Origin: Candidatus Eiseniibacteriota bacterium
GTDB lineage: Bacteria > Arandabacterota > Arandabacteria > Arandabacterales > Arandabacteraceae
Direction: 5' to 3'
Assembly (NCBI GenBank): GCA_030622265.1
Contig: JAUXGG010000156.1
Location: forward strand, 1-5,270
Length of the DNA stretch: 5,270 nucleotides
The notes beneath the pieces were generated by a model, which ran no database searches, was not told the DNA's origin, and worked only from the letters and a program-made list of their open reading frames with translations. How positions within the stretch are numbered: the first letter of the stretch is position 1; each line of letters begins with the position of its first letter. The position numbers and the translations under genes were made by a program. Shown one piece after another: positions 1 through 5,270 of this stretch.

Positions 1-443
1 AGGATATTGCCCTGGCAGGCAAAGGTCTCACCGGTGGTGCCCCCCGCCCAGTCCAGGCAGCGTGACCCCGTGCAATTCACGGCCCCGCCATCCGTGTCGA
101 TGACCGCTACCTGCCTGTCCTCCCTGCCTTCATCAGACTTAAGAAGGGTCTCCAGTACCTCCTCGCTGGTCTTGCCCGAGCGCAGCAGCTCGAGCCCGCG
201 AGGACCGAAGCTCTCGTTGGTGCTGGCCTGGGTGGCGATTGCCCCGACACCGGCTTCCGCCCAGGCGACCGCCGCACCAACTCCGAAAGCCCTGGATTGG
301 ACCGCGACCCCCAGCTCCTGAGTAACCGGATCAAATGCGACGATCGAGAAGGTCCCGACCCCGGCATCACCCGCGAGGGTTGAGCAGTGGGCAAGCATCA
401 AAGCAAAACCGGCAACACACAGTACCCGAACTGGTCTGACCAT
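1..443 (-). CDS. DUF1028 family protein with signal peptide (3' end beyond window)
   Basis: The reading frame starts at ATG 443-441 and runs off the left edge, giving 147 full codons. Residues 1-25 have Arg residues, then a hydrophobic core (VLCVAGFALMLA), then STLAG, so a Sec signal peptide is likely, although C20 (LAHC) is a poor lipobox. From residue 31 the sequence follows the DUF1028 pattern: TFSIVAFDP, ELGVAVQSRAFGVGAAVAWA, GVGAIATQASTNESFGPRGL, then EDRQVAVIDTDGGAVNCTG, DWAGG and CQGN near the edge. DUF1028 proteins are assigned to the Ntn-hydrolase fold and have no firmly known reaction; an exported amidohydrolase or peptidase is inference. It is the third gene of a tight leftward operon, 11 bp after the exonuclease stop, with a strong SD. 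The C-terminal half is not visible. Family assignment is confident; function is unknown. Confidence 0.9.
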   Translation of the reverse strand, partial: MVRPVRVLCVAGFALMLAHCSTLAGDAGVGTFSIVAFDPVTQELGVAVQSRAFGVGAAVAWAEAGVGAIATQASTNESFGPRGLELLRSGKTSEEVLETLLKSDEGREDRQVAVIDTDGGAVNCTGSRCLDWAGGTTGETFACQGNI

Positions 444-449
444 GGCTTG

Positions 450-456
450 CCTCCTT
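450..456 (-). promoter_or_regulatory. Shine-Dalgarno of the DUF1028 gene, overlapping the upstream stop codon
   Basis: On the minus strand AAGGAGG lies 6 nt before the ATG at 443. The TAA stop of the exonuclease gene (457-455) shares two bases with it, reading TAAGGAGG. This fixes the DUF1028 start and suggests that ribosomes ending the upstream gene re-initiate here. Confidence 0.85.
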
Positions 457-973
457 ACAGGCTGCTTTCGCACTCAAGGTCGAGCTTCACGAGTTCCTTT
501 TCCAGCAGGTAGAGGTTCACGACATCATCCTCGTTGTACTTCAACAAGGTCTCAAGCGAGGCCTCGCATCCACTCTCCCACTCCGCCCAGAGCCTCATCG
601 CGTCCACCCCTGAGAGGCCATCGAGGTGCCGCCCGATGCCCAGCACCTTCTCTACAATCTTGAGACCGCCATAGAGTCCGTGGCGATGGCAATGATCCGC
701 GTGATCACGGCTCTCGAAATGCTCGCGTAGGTTCACGCCCAGCGCACGCGCTATGACGGGCAGGTCGAAGCGATGACCCCAGAAGGTCACGATCTCATCC
801 GTCCCTTCGAGAACTTCAAGCAGGGCCTTACGGCTTACTTCGGGAAAGGTGAGCTGGGCGAGCTCATCAGGCGGCCGGAATACCCCCACGATGGTGATGA
901 TGCCGGAATATGAGGTTTCAATGTCAAGGTAGGCCCTCTCAGGCACCGGCTCAGCCTTTCGACACGATGACAT
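455..973 (-). CDS. Small RNase H-like/DnaQ-fold exonuclease (YprB-type domain)
   Basis: A 172-residue protein that is essentially one ribonuclease H-like 3'-5' exonuclease domain of the YprB/RNase_H_2 type. Visible motifs are ExoI D17-I-E19-T, an ExoII-like segment GHRFDLPVI (D70), a helical stretch HADHCHRHGLYGGLKIVEKVLGIGR (residues 91-115, cut here to key positions H91, D93, L104, E108, G112), and ExoIII YNEDDV (146-151, with D149/D150). These acidic residues normally bind two metal ions for phosphodiester hydrolysis, so the protein is probably active and cytoplasmic. No signal peptide is seen. The ATG at 973 overlaps the end of the TPR gene by 23 bp and lacks a good SD. A GTG at 946-944 (residue 10), preceded by AAAGG and 4 bp after the TPR stop, is an equally good start. 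The substrate (RNA or DNA) cannot be told from sequence. Confidence 0.85.
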   Translation of the reverse strand: MSSCRKAEPVPERAYLDIETSYSGIITIVGVFRPPDELAQLTFPEVSRKALLEVLEGTDEIVTFWGHRFDLPVIARALGVNLREHFESRDHADHCHRHGLYGGLKIVEKVLGIGRHLDGLSGVDAMRLWAEWESGCEASLETLLKYNEDDVVNLYLLEKELVKLDLECESSL

Positions 974-2063
974 AGGTATTAATGTAAGCTCTCATCTTCT
1001 TGATGACCTCGGTGGGAAAACCCCTTGCAGCCATGGGATTCTCAAAACACACATAGTCAAAGAGAACATGGGGAACCAGGTAGCCCTCATCCGCGACCCT
1101 GTTCATATGATCGAGGTACTCAGAATCGCAATCCGAGGTATCGTTCTCGGCAAGAACCTGCCAGGCAGCGGTCAGTGACATGTAGCAGTCAATGTCCTCC
1201 TCGTAGGTGGCGGCGTACCTTGTCTGCCGGGCATACTGCTTGAACTTGCCCTCATAGCGCCAGACGGCCCGCTGTGAGGCAAACACGATCCATGCCGTCG
1301 CCTGGGTCGGACACTCCTCGAGCGACCGGTCGAGCACGAGATCATAATGGCGGCCCCTTCGCTTCCTCACAATCCCGAGCACCGGAAGTTCGTGGTCGGC
1401 GACGTCGAAACCCTCCATGCTCCCTATCATGTCGAGAGCGGTCCATGCGTCCAGGTTGAAACGGTTGAATATGACGGCGTCGACCAGGGCCTTTCGTGCC
1501 TGCTCCACCTCGCCCATATGCATATAGCACCGCGCGAGTCCCAGGAGCGCCTCCGAATCGGTGACGTCCCAGGTTATGACCCGGGTAAACAGGCTCCTGG
1601 CTTCATCCAGCCGTCCCTGAAGGATCAGGAGATTGCCCAGCAATATGTAAGGAGGCCTGTAGGTGGGGTCCGCATCCATCGACTTCTTGACATGCTTGAG
1701 GGCCCGCGGCCTGGCGCCCGCATCATAGAGGTATGCCGCCCTGCTGTACTCGAGCACTGCGAGGTCCCTCCCATCACCACCGAGGAGCCGGTTGGTGTCC
1801 ACCCCGGCCAGGCCTGCACTCCTGTAATCCCACATGAGAAACGCCGCAGCACGGTCGGTCTCGATAGAGTCCGCGAATTCCTCGAACACGATATGGTAGA
1901 TCCTCGGTGAATTCTCGATGATCTCAACCGGGTTTCCGCTGGGATAGGACCCGCTCGGAATACTGGGGCCACAGGCCCCGACGGCGAGCACCACTGGAAT
2001 CAGGAACGTGCCCGCAAGGAGGCGCCTGAGAGTGGCTTCACGGTTGATTTCGCATGGCTCCAT
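951..2063 (-). CDS. TPR-repeat lipoprotein, function unknown
   Basis: A 370-residue protein from ATG 2063. An in-frame GTG at 2078 would add five residues; neither start has a convincing SD. Residues 1-14 are a polar, Arg-containing n-region and 15-28 are hydrophobic. V28-G-A-C31 forms a lipobox with Gly at +2, predicting a lipid-anchored protein sorted to the outer membrane. Three TPR-like units follow at about 102-133, 136-167 and 170-201; the clearest are LLGNLLILQGRLDEARSLF and GLARCYMHMGEVEQARKAL. TPRs are helical protein-binding scaffolds. The remaining 170 residues are helical-looking with repeated Trp/Tyr (for example AWIVFASQRAVWRYEGKFKQ) and several Cys; I do not recognise this part. 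It is the first gene of the leftward operon and overlaps or abuts the exonuclease gene. It may scaffold an envelope complex, but no partner is evident. Confidence 0.85.
   Translation of the reverse strand: MEPCEINREATLRRLLAGTFLIPVVLAVGACGPSIPSGSYPSGNPVEIIENSPRIYHIVFEEFADSIETDRAAAFLMWDYRSAGLAGVDTNRLLGGDGRDLAVLEYSRAAYLYDAGARPRALKHVKKSMDADPTYRPPYILLGNLLILQGRLDEARSLFTRVITWDVTDSEALLGLARCYMHMGEVEQARKALVDAVIFNRFNLDAWTALDMIGSMEGFDVADHELPVLGIVRKRRGRHYDLVLDRSLEECPTQATAWIVFASQRAVWRYEGKFKQYARQTRYAATYEEDIDCYMSLTAAWQVLAENDTSDCDSEYLDHMNRVADEGYLVPHVLFDYVCFENPMAARGFPTEVIKKMRAYINTYVIVSKG
955..959 (-). promoter_or_regulatory. Possible SD for the alternative GTG start of the exonuclease
   Basis: On the minus strand AAAGG sits 8 nt before GTG 946-944, inside the last codons of the TPR gene. 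No comparable purine stretch precedes the upstream ATG at 973. Starting at GTG would remove nine residues before the DIET motif, which are not part of the fold. The match is short, so it is suggestive only. Confidence 0.4.
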
Positions 2064-2160
2064 AATTAGCTTACCCACGATACTGGAAATCCGTTACCGT
2101 AGGATAAGTGATTCACCGACGGAGCTAAAGCGAATTCTCGCCGCGGACAGGAGCAAAGAC
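2064..2160. promoter_or_regulatory. Divergent intergenic region between the TPR operon and the beta-helix gene
   Basis: This 97-bp gap must hold, or lie close to, the promoters of both divergent units. I find no strong sigma-70 boxes on either strand. The best leftward candidate on the minus strand is TTAGCT, 16 nt, TATCCT, which matches consensus in only 3 and 4 positions. A short perfect dyad GTGA-T-TCAC lies at 2108-2116. The promoter role is inferred from gene orientation, not from motifs. Confidence 0.5.
2149..2153 (+). promoter_or_regulatory. Shine-Dalgarno deciding the start of the beta-helix gene
   Basis: AGGAG ends 7 nt before ATG 2161. This selects the start that begins directly with a signal peptide. 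The frame is open upstream to an ATG at 2008, but that would overlap the divergent TPR gene and bury the signal peptide behind 51 residues. Confidence 0.85.
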
Positions 2161-3660
2161 ATGAAGATCACGATCTGTGCGGTTGTCCTTACATTGGTTT
2201 TGGCAAGTACGCTGGTACCGGCAAGTGCGCTGGCTGCTGAAGTAAGGCTGCCGGTTGTAGCGGTACACCTGGAAAAAAGTGCGATGCGTAACTGCACGAC
2301 GTCCGGGCCTCTTCCGGAGCTCGAGGATGTCAACACCACTTACGGCGGGGTGGGCGAGGTAGACGCGCTGATCATCCTCTACAACTTTACCGAGGCCAAG
2401 GGCTTCTCGCTTGCCATGAGCTGGCCCGAAGCCTGGGGCACCGGCCGCTGGACGGACTGCGGCGACCTGAACATAGGGAAAATCTCCAATCCCGGTGACC
2501 AGGCCGCTATCATCTGGAACGGATGCATCGGTGACAGCACTCCGCTTCTCATAGGCTGGCTTACCTTAACGGTGTCCTCTCCGGGAATAATCGATGTCCT
2601 GCCCACTCGCAACGATGGGGTCGTGGCAATTCTGGACTGCAATCAGGTCGCGCCGGAGATCTCCGAGGCCATGATCGTACTCCGGGGCGGTGCGGGGGGC
2701 CTGAAGGGCGACGACCCCGCTACAGCGGCAGCGATCACGAACCGGAACTGGTACATTAAGCCGGATGGCACCGGCGACATGCCGACTATTGACGCCGCAC
2801 TGCGGCATGCCATGCCCGGAGACACGGTCTTCGCTGCCGGAGGCCATTACCACGAGCACGTCGTGCTGCGCGGGGGTATCACTATTCTCGGGAGCTGGGA
2901 TGATGACTTCGCGCTCAGAGATCTGGAAGCCACGCCGAGTGTTATAGATGCCGCCGGACACGCTGCCGCCGTTTCGGGAGGCTTCAGGGAGGACACCACA
3001 ACGGTGTTCGACGGATTCGTCATAACCGGCGGCTCGGGCAAATACGGGGCGGGACTGGTCTTGAGGAACGGATCATCTCCCCTGCTTAAGAACCTCATCA
3101 TCCACTCCAATACCGCTGCCTACGGGGCGGGCATATTCTGCCTCTCTTCCTCACCGATCATCCGCCACACCCTGATCGCCGGGAACGAGGCCGAGAGAGG
3201 CGCCGGTATCTACTGCATGCTGGGTTCCTCTCCCCTGATCGTGAATTCGACGATCGTCGACAACCATGCCGAGCACGGGGCCGCCCTGACTGTTCTGGAG
3301 GGATCGTCTCCAATCATTGACCGCTCAATCATCGCCGATAACTCGGGAGGTTCCGCGATTTTCGCCCAGGGGGAAGCCGCCAGGGTAATGATGTCCTGCT
3401 GCAATATTTGGGGAAACGACAACGATTACGGCGGAACGGCGGAGAAGGCTTCGGAGCTCCGGGATAATATCTCCGTGGACCCGGCCTTTAAGATGCTGTC
3501 TGAGATGGACTACACGCCGGCGGCCGGCTCGCCCGTGCTTTCGGTTGAGGGCTGCGGGGCCATCGGCACAAGACATGCGCGAGTTACGGCCTTGGGGGGC
3601 GAGCACGATCACAGCGAGCACGATCACAGCGGCCACGACCACGGCGGCCACGACCACTAG
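2161..3660 (+). CDS. Exported right-handed beta-helix protein with C-terminal His-rich tail
   Basis: A 499-residue protein. Residues 1-25 are a clear signal peptide (MKITICAVVLTLVLA, then ASALA before AEV). Residues 26-178 form a beta-rich N-terminal domain with four cysteines (45, 100, 122, 160), which could form two disulfides, and motifs such as SWPEAWGTGRW and NPGD. From 197 (WYIKPDGTGDMPTIDAAL, then AMPGDTVFAAGGHY) the sequence is typical of right-handed parallel beta-helix proteins. Coils of 25-26 residues are marked by G/S-S-S-P-hydrophobic turns at 304, 329, 355 and 381. The helix closes with the common ending VDPAF, SPVL and GAIG. Residues 481-499 are an EHDHS/GHDHG repeat. No Por, FlgD or other C-terminal sorting domain and no catalytic motif are seen, so it may bind a polysaccharide, surface or metal (inference). 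It diverges from the TPR operon; no terminator is visible after it. Confidence 0.9.
   Translation: MKITICAVVLTLVLASTLVPASALAAEVRLPVVAVHLEKSAMRNCTTSGPLPELEDVNTTYGGVGEVDALIILYNFTEAKGFSLAMSWPEAWGTGRWTDCGDLNIGKISNPGDQAAIIWNGCIGDSTPLLIGWLTLTVSSPGIIDVLPTRNDGVVAILDCNQVAPEISEAMIVLRGGAGGLKGDDPATAAAITNRNWYIKPDGTGDMPTIDAALRHAMPGDTVFAAGGHYHEHVVLRGGITILGSWDDDFALRDLEATPSVIDAAGHAAAVSGGFREDTTTVFDGFVITGGSGKYGAGLVLRNGSSPLLKNLIIHSNTAAYGAGIFCLSSSPIIRHTLIAGNEAERGAGIYCMLGSSPLIVNSTIVDNHAEHGAALTVLEGSSPIIDRSIIADNSGGSAIFAQGEAARVMMSCCNIWGNDNDYGGTAEKASELRDNISVDPAFKMLSEMDYTPAAGSPVLSVEGCGAIGTRHARVTALGGEHDHSEHDHSGHDHGGHDH
3070..3372 (+). repeat. Degenerate beta-helix coil repeats (protein level)
   Basis: About four successive coils, residues 304-404 of the beta-helix protein. 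The turn prolines at 307, 332, 358 and 384 are spaced 25, 26 and 26 residues apart. Each turn is followed by a strand (LLKNLIIHSN, IIRHTLIAGN, LIVNSTIVDN, IIDRSIIADN) ending in Asn, and three of the coils continue into GAGI- or GAAL-like segments. The DNA has diverged, so this is an old fold repeat rather than a recent duplication. Confidence 0.65.
3601..3660 (+). repeat. Four 15-bp tandem repeats encoding the HDH tail
   Basis: Units lie at 3601-3615, 3616-3630, 3631-3645 and 3646-3660. Units 1 and 2 are identical (gagcacgatcacagc). Units 3 and 4 share ggccacgaccac and differ from units 1 and 2 at four positions; unit 4 ends in the TAG stop. Translation gives EHDHS, EHDHS, GHDHG, GHDH. Two pairs of near-identical units suggest recent slippage or duplication within the coding sequence. 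Confidence 0.9.
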
Positions 3661-3730
3661 AAAATAGACTGATGTTCAAAGACGGGTGCGCCACGCTTCT
3701 TCTTGAGAAATAAGGGCGCTGTCCCCTCTT

Positions 3731-3746
3731 CTGGTGTTGACACCAG
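3731..3746. promoter_or_regulatory. 16-bp dyad overlapping a consensus -35 hexamer
   Basis: CTGGTGT-TG-ACACCAG has perfect 7-bp inverted arms around two bases. The loop is too short for an RNA hairpin, so a protein-binding site on DNA fits better. A perfect TTGACA lies inside it at 3737-3742. At 16-18 nt downstream only poor -10 matches occur (for example CAATCT), so promoter status is unproven. The regulator is unknown; the sequence does not match the GlnR/TnrA pattern TGTNA-N7-TNACA. Confidence 0.4.
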
Positions 3747-3855
3747 CCCCCAATCGAGGCAATCTGCCACCAGGTAATGGAACCAGGCCGGTCCCGATTA
3801 TGGACTTCCGCGGGGCGGTTCGCCTGCCGATAAACAGATATAGCCTAAGGAGAGT

Positions 3856-3860
3856 GAGGG
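3856..3860 (+). promoter_or_regulatory. glnA: Shine-Dalgarno of glnA
   Basis: GAGGG lies 5 nt before ATG 3866. A second purine run, AAGGAG at 3847-3852, is 13 nt away and less well placed. Together they support the 3866 start over ATG or TTG-type starts further upstream in the same frame. Confidence 0.75.
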
Positions 3861-3865
3861 TTCAG

Positions 3866-5194
3866 ATGAGCACGGTGGAGAAAAAGAAAGCGTTGCGAGA
3901 GGCCAGGAAGCACGGCGTCAGATTCATACAGCTCTGGTTTACCGATATCCTTGGGCAGATCAAGAGCATCAGCGTGCCTGCATCGGAACTGAAAGCGGTA
4001 CTTGAAGAAGGCATGAGCTTCGATGGCTCATCTGTTGAAGGCTTCGCGAGAATCTACGAGAGCGACCTCGTGGTGCTGCCGGATCCCTCGACCTTCCAGA
4101 TCCTGCCCTGGGCCCAGGACGGCATCCCGGTCGCCCGGTTGATCTGTGACGTGGTGGACACAGATCTCAACCCTTATGAGGGAGATCCCAGGTACATTCT
4201 CAAGCGCACTCTGGGGATGCTGAAGAAGAAGGGATACACTGCCTATGTCGGTCCGGAGCTGGAGTACTTCTATTTCTCCGACGCCCACTCTCCCCAGGTG
4301 CTCGATGCGGGAGGCTACTTTGATCTTACGCCCCTCGACGTGGGCACCGAACTCCGGGAGCAAACCGTAGTCGCCCTGGAAGCCATGGGCATCCGCATGC
4401 ATGCGAGTCACCATGAGGTGGCCACCAGCCAGCATGAGCTGGACCTGCGCTTCGATGAGGCCTTGAAGATGGCCGACGCGATAATGACATCACGGCTGGT
4501 CATAAAGCAGGTCGCGCGGCAGAACGGCGTCTACGCCACCTTCATGCCCAAGCCCCTGCGGGATGAGAACGGCAGCGGGATGCATCTTCACATGTCGCTT
4601 TTCCGGGGCAAGAGGAACGCCTTCTTCCGCCGCAAGGATGAGCACCGCCTTTCCGATCTGGCCAAGCAGTTCATTGCCGGGTTGCTCAAGCACTCCGAGG
4701 AGATCGTATCGGTGACCAACCAGTGGGTTAACTCCTATAAAAGGCTCGTGCCCGGTTTCGAAGCCCCGGCCTACATCTGCTGGGGCAGCCGGAACCGGTC
4801 CGCCCTGGTGAGAGTCCCCTTCGACAAGCCCGACAAGGAGGAGCCGAGACGGGTCGAGCTCAGGTGTCCCGATCCGGCATGCAATCCGTATCTCGCCCTG
4901 GCTGTGATGCTCCGCGCCGGGATGGCGGGGACCGAAAAGCATTACAAGTTCCCGGACCCCGTGGAACTCGATGTCTATCTCCTGAGTGAGGAAGAGCGCG
5001 AGTCGCACGGCATAGCCTGCCTGCCGGACAGCCTGTATGCCGCAATCGAGGCAACCGCCACCAGCGAGCTCGTCAAGGACACCTTCGGCGACGCCCTCTT
5101 TAGGAAGTTCCTCGAGAACAAGCGGATCGAGTGGGACAATTACAGGATACAGGTAACCCAGTACGAGCTGGACAAGTACCTGCCGATTCTCTAA
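3866..5194 (+). CDS. glnA: Type I glutamine synthetase (GSI-alpha-like)
   Basis: Makes glutamine from glutamate, ammonia and ATP in the cytoplasm, the entry step of nitrogen assimilation. The 442 residues match the 440-450 of GSI-alpha enzymes. Landmarks in order: N-terminal FTDILG (25-30), Asp latch FDGSS (52-56), GPELEYF with metal-binding E131/E133, HHEVATSQHELDLRF with E184/E191, NGSGMHLHMS with H240, the flap RLVPGFEAP with E299, NRSALVRVP (310-318), and RVELRCPDP with E331/R333. R62 aligns with the Arg used for glutamine feedback in Bacillus GSI-alpha. The 25-residue insertion of adenylylated GSI-beta enzymes is absent, and the C-terminal end (EWDNYRIQV) resembles GSI-alpha. The catalytic set looks complete, so activity is expected. 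The GS family also contains gamma-glutamylpolyamine synthetases, but the motif match favours true glutamine synthetase. A probable response regulator follows 54 bp downstream. Confidence 0.95.
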   Translation: MSTVEKKKALREARKHGVRFIQLWFTDILGQIKSISVPASELKAVLEEGMSFDGSSVEGFARIYESDLVVLPDPSTFQILPWAQDGIPVARLICDVVDTDLNPYEGDPRYILKRTLGMLKKKGYTAYVGPELEYFYFSDAHSPQVLDAGGYFDLTPLDVGTELREQTVVALEAMGIRMHASHHEVATSQHELDLRFDEALKMADAIMTSRLVIKQVARQNGVYATFMPKPLRDENGSGMHLHMSLFRGKRNAFFRRKDEHRLSDLAKQFIAGLLKHSEEIVSVTNQWVNSYKRLVPGFEAPAYICWGSRNRSALVRVPFDKPDKEEPRRVELRCPDPACNPYLALAVMLRAGMAGTEKHYKFPDPVELDVYLLSEEERESHGIACLPDSLYAAIEATATSELVKDTFGDALFRKFLENKRIEWDNYRIQVTQYELDKYLPIL

Positions 5195-5235
5195 AGCTCG
5201 CGACCAAAGGTGCCGATAATAAGGTATGGCCCTGC

Positions 5236-5241
5236 GAGGAG
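5236..5241 (+). promoter_or_regulatory. Shine-Dalgarno of the downstream partial gene
   Basis: GAGGAG lies 7 nt before ATG 5249, a near-ideal ribosome-binding site. The 54-bp gap after glnA shows no hairpin terminator, so this gene may be read from the glnA transcript. Confidence 0.8.
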
Positions 5242-5248
5242 ATTCCAT

Positions 5249-5270
5249 ATGCGCGTGTTGATCGTCGATG
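5249..5270 (+). CDS. Start of a probable response regulator (truncated by window edge)
   Basis: Only seven codons are visible: MRVLIVD, plus a G that begins the eighth (Asp, Glu, Gly, Ala or Val). This is the usual first beta-strand of a CheY-like receiver domain, where MRVLIVDD or MRVLIVDDE begins the acidic pocket that binds Mg2+ near the phosphorylated Asp. A strong SD supports the start. Its position after glnA would fit an NtrC-like nitrogen regulator, but no output domain can be seen. Other proteins starting with a Rossmann-like strand remain possible. Confidence 0.65.

Larger units (their letters stand above)
3661..3865 (+). promoter_or_regulatory. glnA: Intergenic region upstream of glnA
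   Basis: This 205-bp gap lies between the beta-helix stop and the glnA start. It contains no credible gene: the glnA frame is open back to 3734, but that stretch has no SD-supported start and no glutamine synthetase-like residues. No GC-rich hairpin with a T-run is present, so I cannot place a terminator for the beta-helix gene. The region holds the TTGACA-containing dyad at 3731-3746 and is the natural place for the glnA promoter. I see no well-matched -10 box at the right distance. Confidence 0.5.

Noticed and set aside
1347..1910. Plus-strand open frame opposite the TPR gene
   Set aside because: It is a shadow of the TPR lipoprotein gene, with no SD and no domain-like sequence.
2108..2116. 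GTGATTCAC dyad as a CRP/FNR-type operator
   Set aside because: The 4-bp arms with a 1-nt centre do not have CRP (6-nt) or FNR (4-nt) spacing; it is too short to call a regulator.
2008..2160. 51-codon in-frame extension of the beta-helix gene
   Set aside because: It overlaps the start of the divergent TPR gene and would hide an excellent signal peptide that has its own SD at 2149-2153.
3672..3713. 13-residue ORF (MFKDGCATLLLEK) as a leader peptide
   Set aside because: It has no SD, no run of regulatory codons and no adjoining attenuator hairpins.
3711..3729. GGG...CCC inverted repeat as a terminator of the beta-helix gene
   Set aside because: The stem is only about 3 bp and no T-run follows.
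3813..3828. GG-N10-GC spacing resembling a sigma-54 promoter before glnA
   Set aside because: The spacing fits, but the base before GG is G rather than T, the -24 element reads GGGCGG, and -12 reads CTGC rather than TTGC. In GC-rich DNA such a match is expected by chance.
3734..3865. 44-codon in-frame N-terminal extension of glnA
   Set aside because: No SD precedes the upstream starts, the residues do not resemble glutamine synthetase, and the start at 3866 gives the family's normal length with a good SD.
4490..5248. Long minus-strand open frame opposite glnA
   Set aside because: It is the antisense shadow of a strongly conserved gene; its translation shows no recognisable domain.

Overview
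The window looks like a moderately GC-rich piece of a Gram-negative (diderm) bacterial chromosome. One product has a lipoprotein signal with no Asp at +2 of the lipobox, and two more have Sec-type signal peptides. The mix of a secreted DUF1028 protein, a secreted beta-helix protein with a four-cysteine N-terminal domain, and a short type I glutamine synthetase recalls uncultured lineages of the wider FCB group, such as Eisenbacteria or Krumholzibacteriota. That placement is inference from remembered family resemblance, not proof. There are no tRNA or rRNA genes, no CRISPR arrays, no transposases and no phage genes.

Layout: two gene groups diverge from a short gap at about 2064-2160. On the minus strand, reading leftwards, three genes are packed tightly: a TPR lipoprotein (2063 to 951), a small RNase H-like/DnaQ-fold exonuclease (to 455), and a DUF1028 protein (443 to beyond the left edge). 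The first two overlap or nearly abut. The stop codon of the second lies inside the Shine-Dalgarno sequence of the third, so the three are very probably one transcript with coupled translation.

On the plus strand is a 499-residue exported protein (2161-3660). It has an N-terminal beta-rich domain, a right-handed parallel beta-helix, and a C-terminal histidine/aspartate tail encoded by four 15-bp repeats. A 205-bp gap follows, with a 16-bp dyad overlapping a TTGACA hexamer. Then comes a 442-residue glutamine synthetase of the GSI-alpha type (3866-5194). After 54 bp, the first seven codons of a probable response regulator run off the right edge.

How they work together: glutamine synthetase followed by a response regulator suggests a nitrogen-control neighbourhood, but only seven residues of the regulator are visible. 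The minus-strand operon mixes envelope and cytoplasmic products, and no common pathway can be read from the sequence. I see no defence system, mobile element or clearly new multi-gene system. The items most worth a second look are the His-tailed beta-helix protein and the coupled TPR/nuclease/DUF1028 operon.
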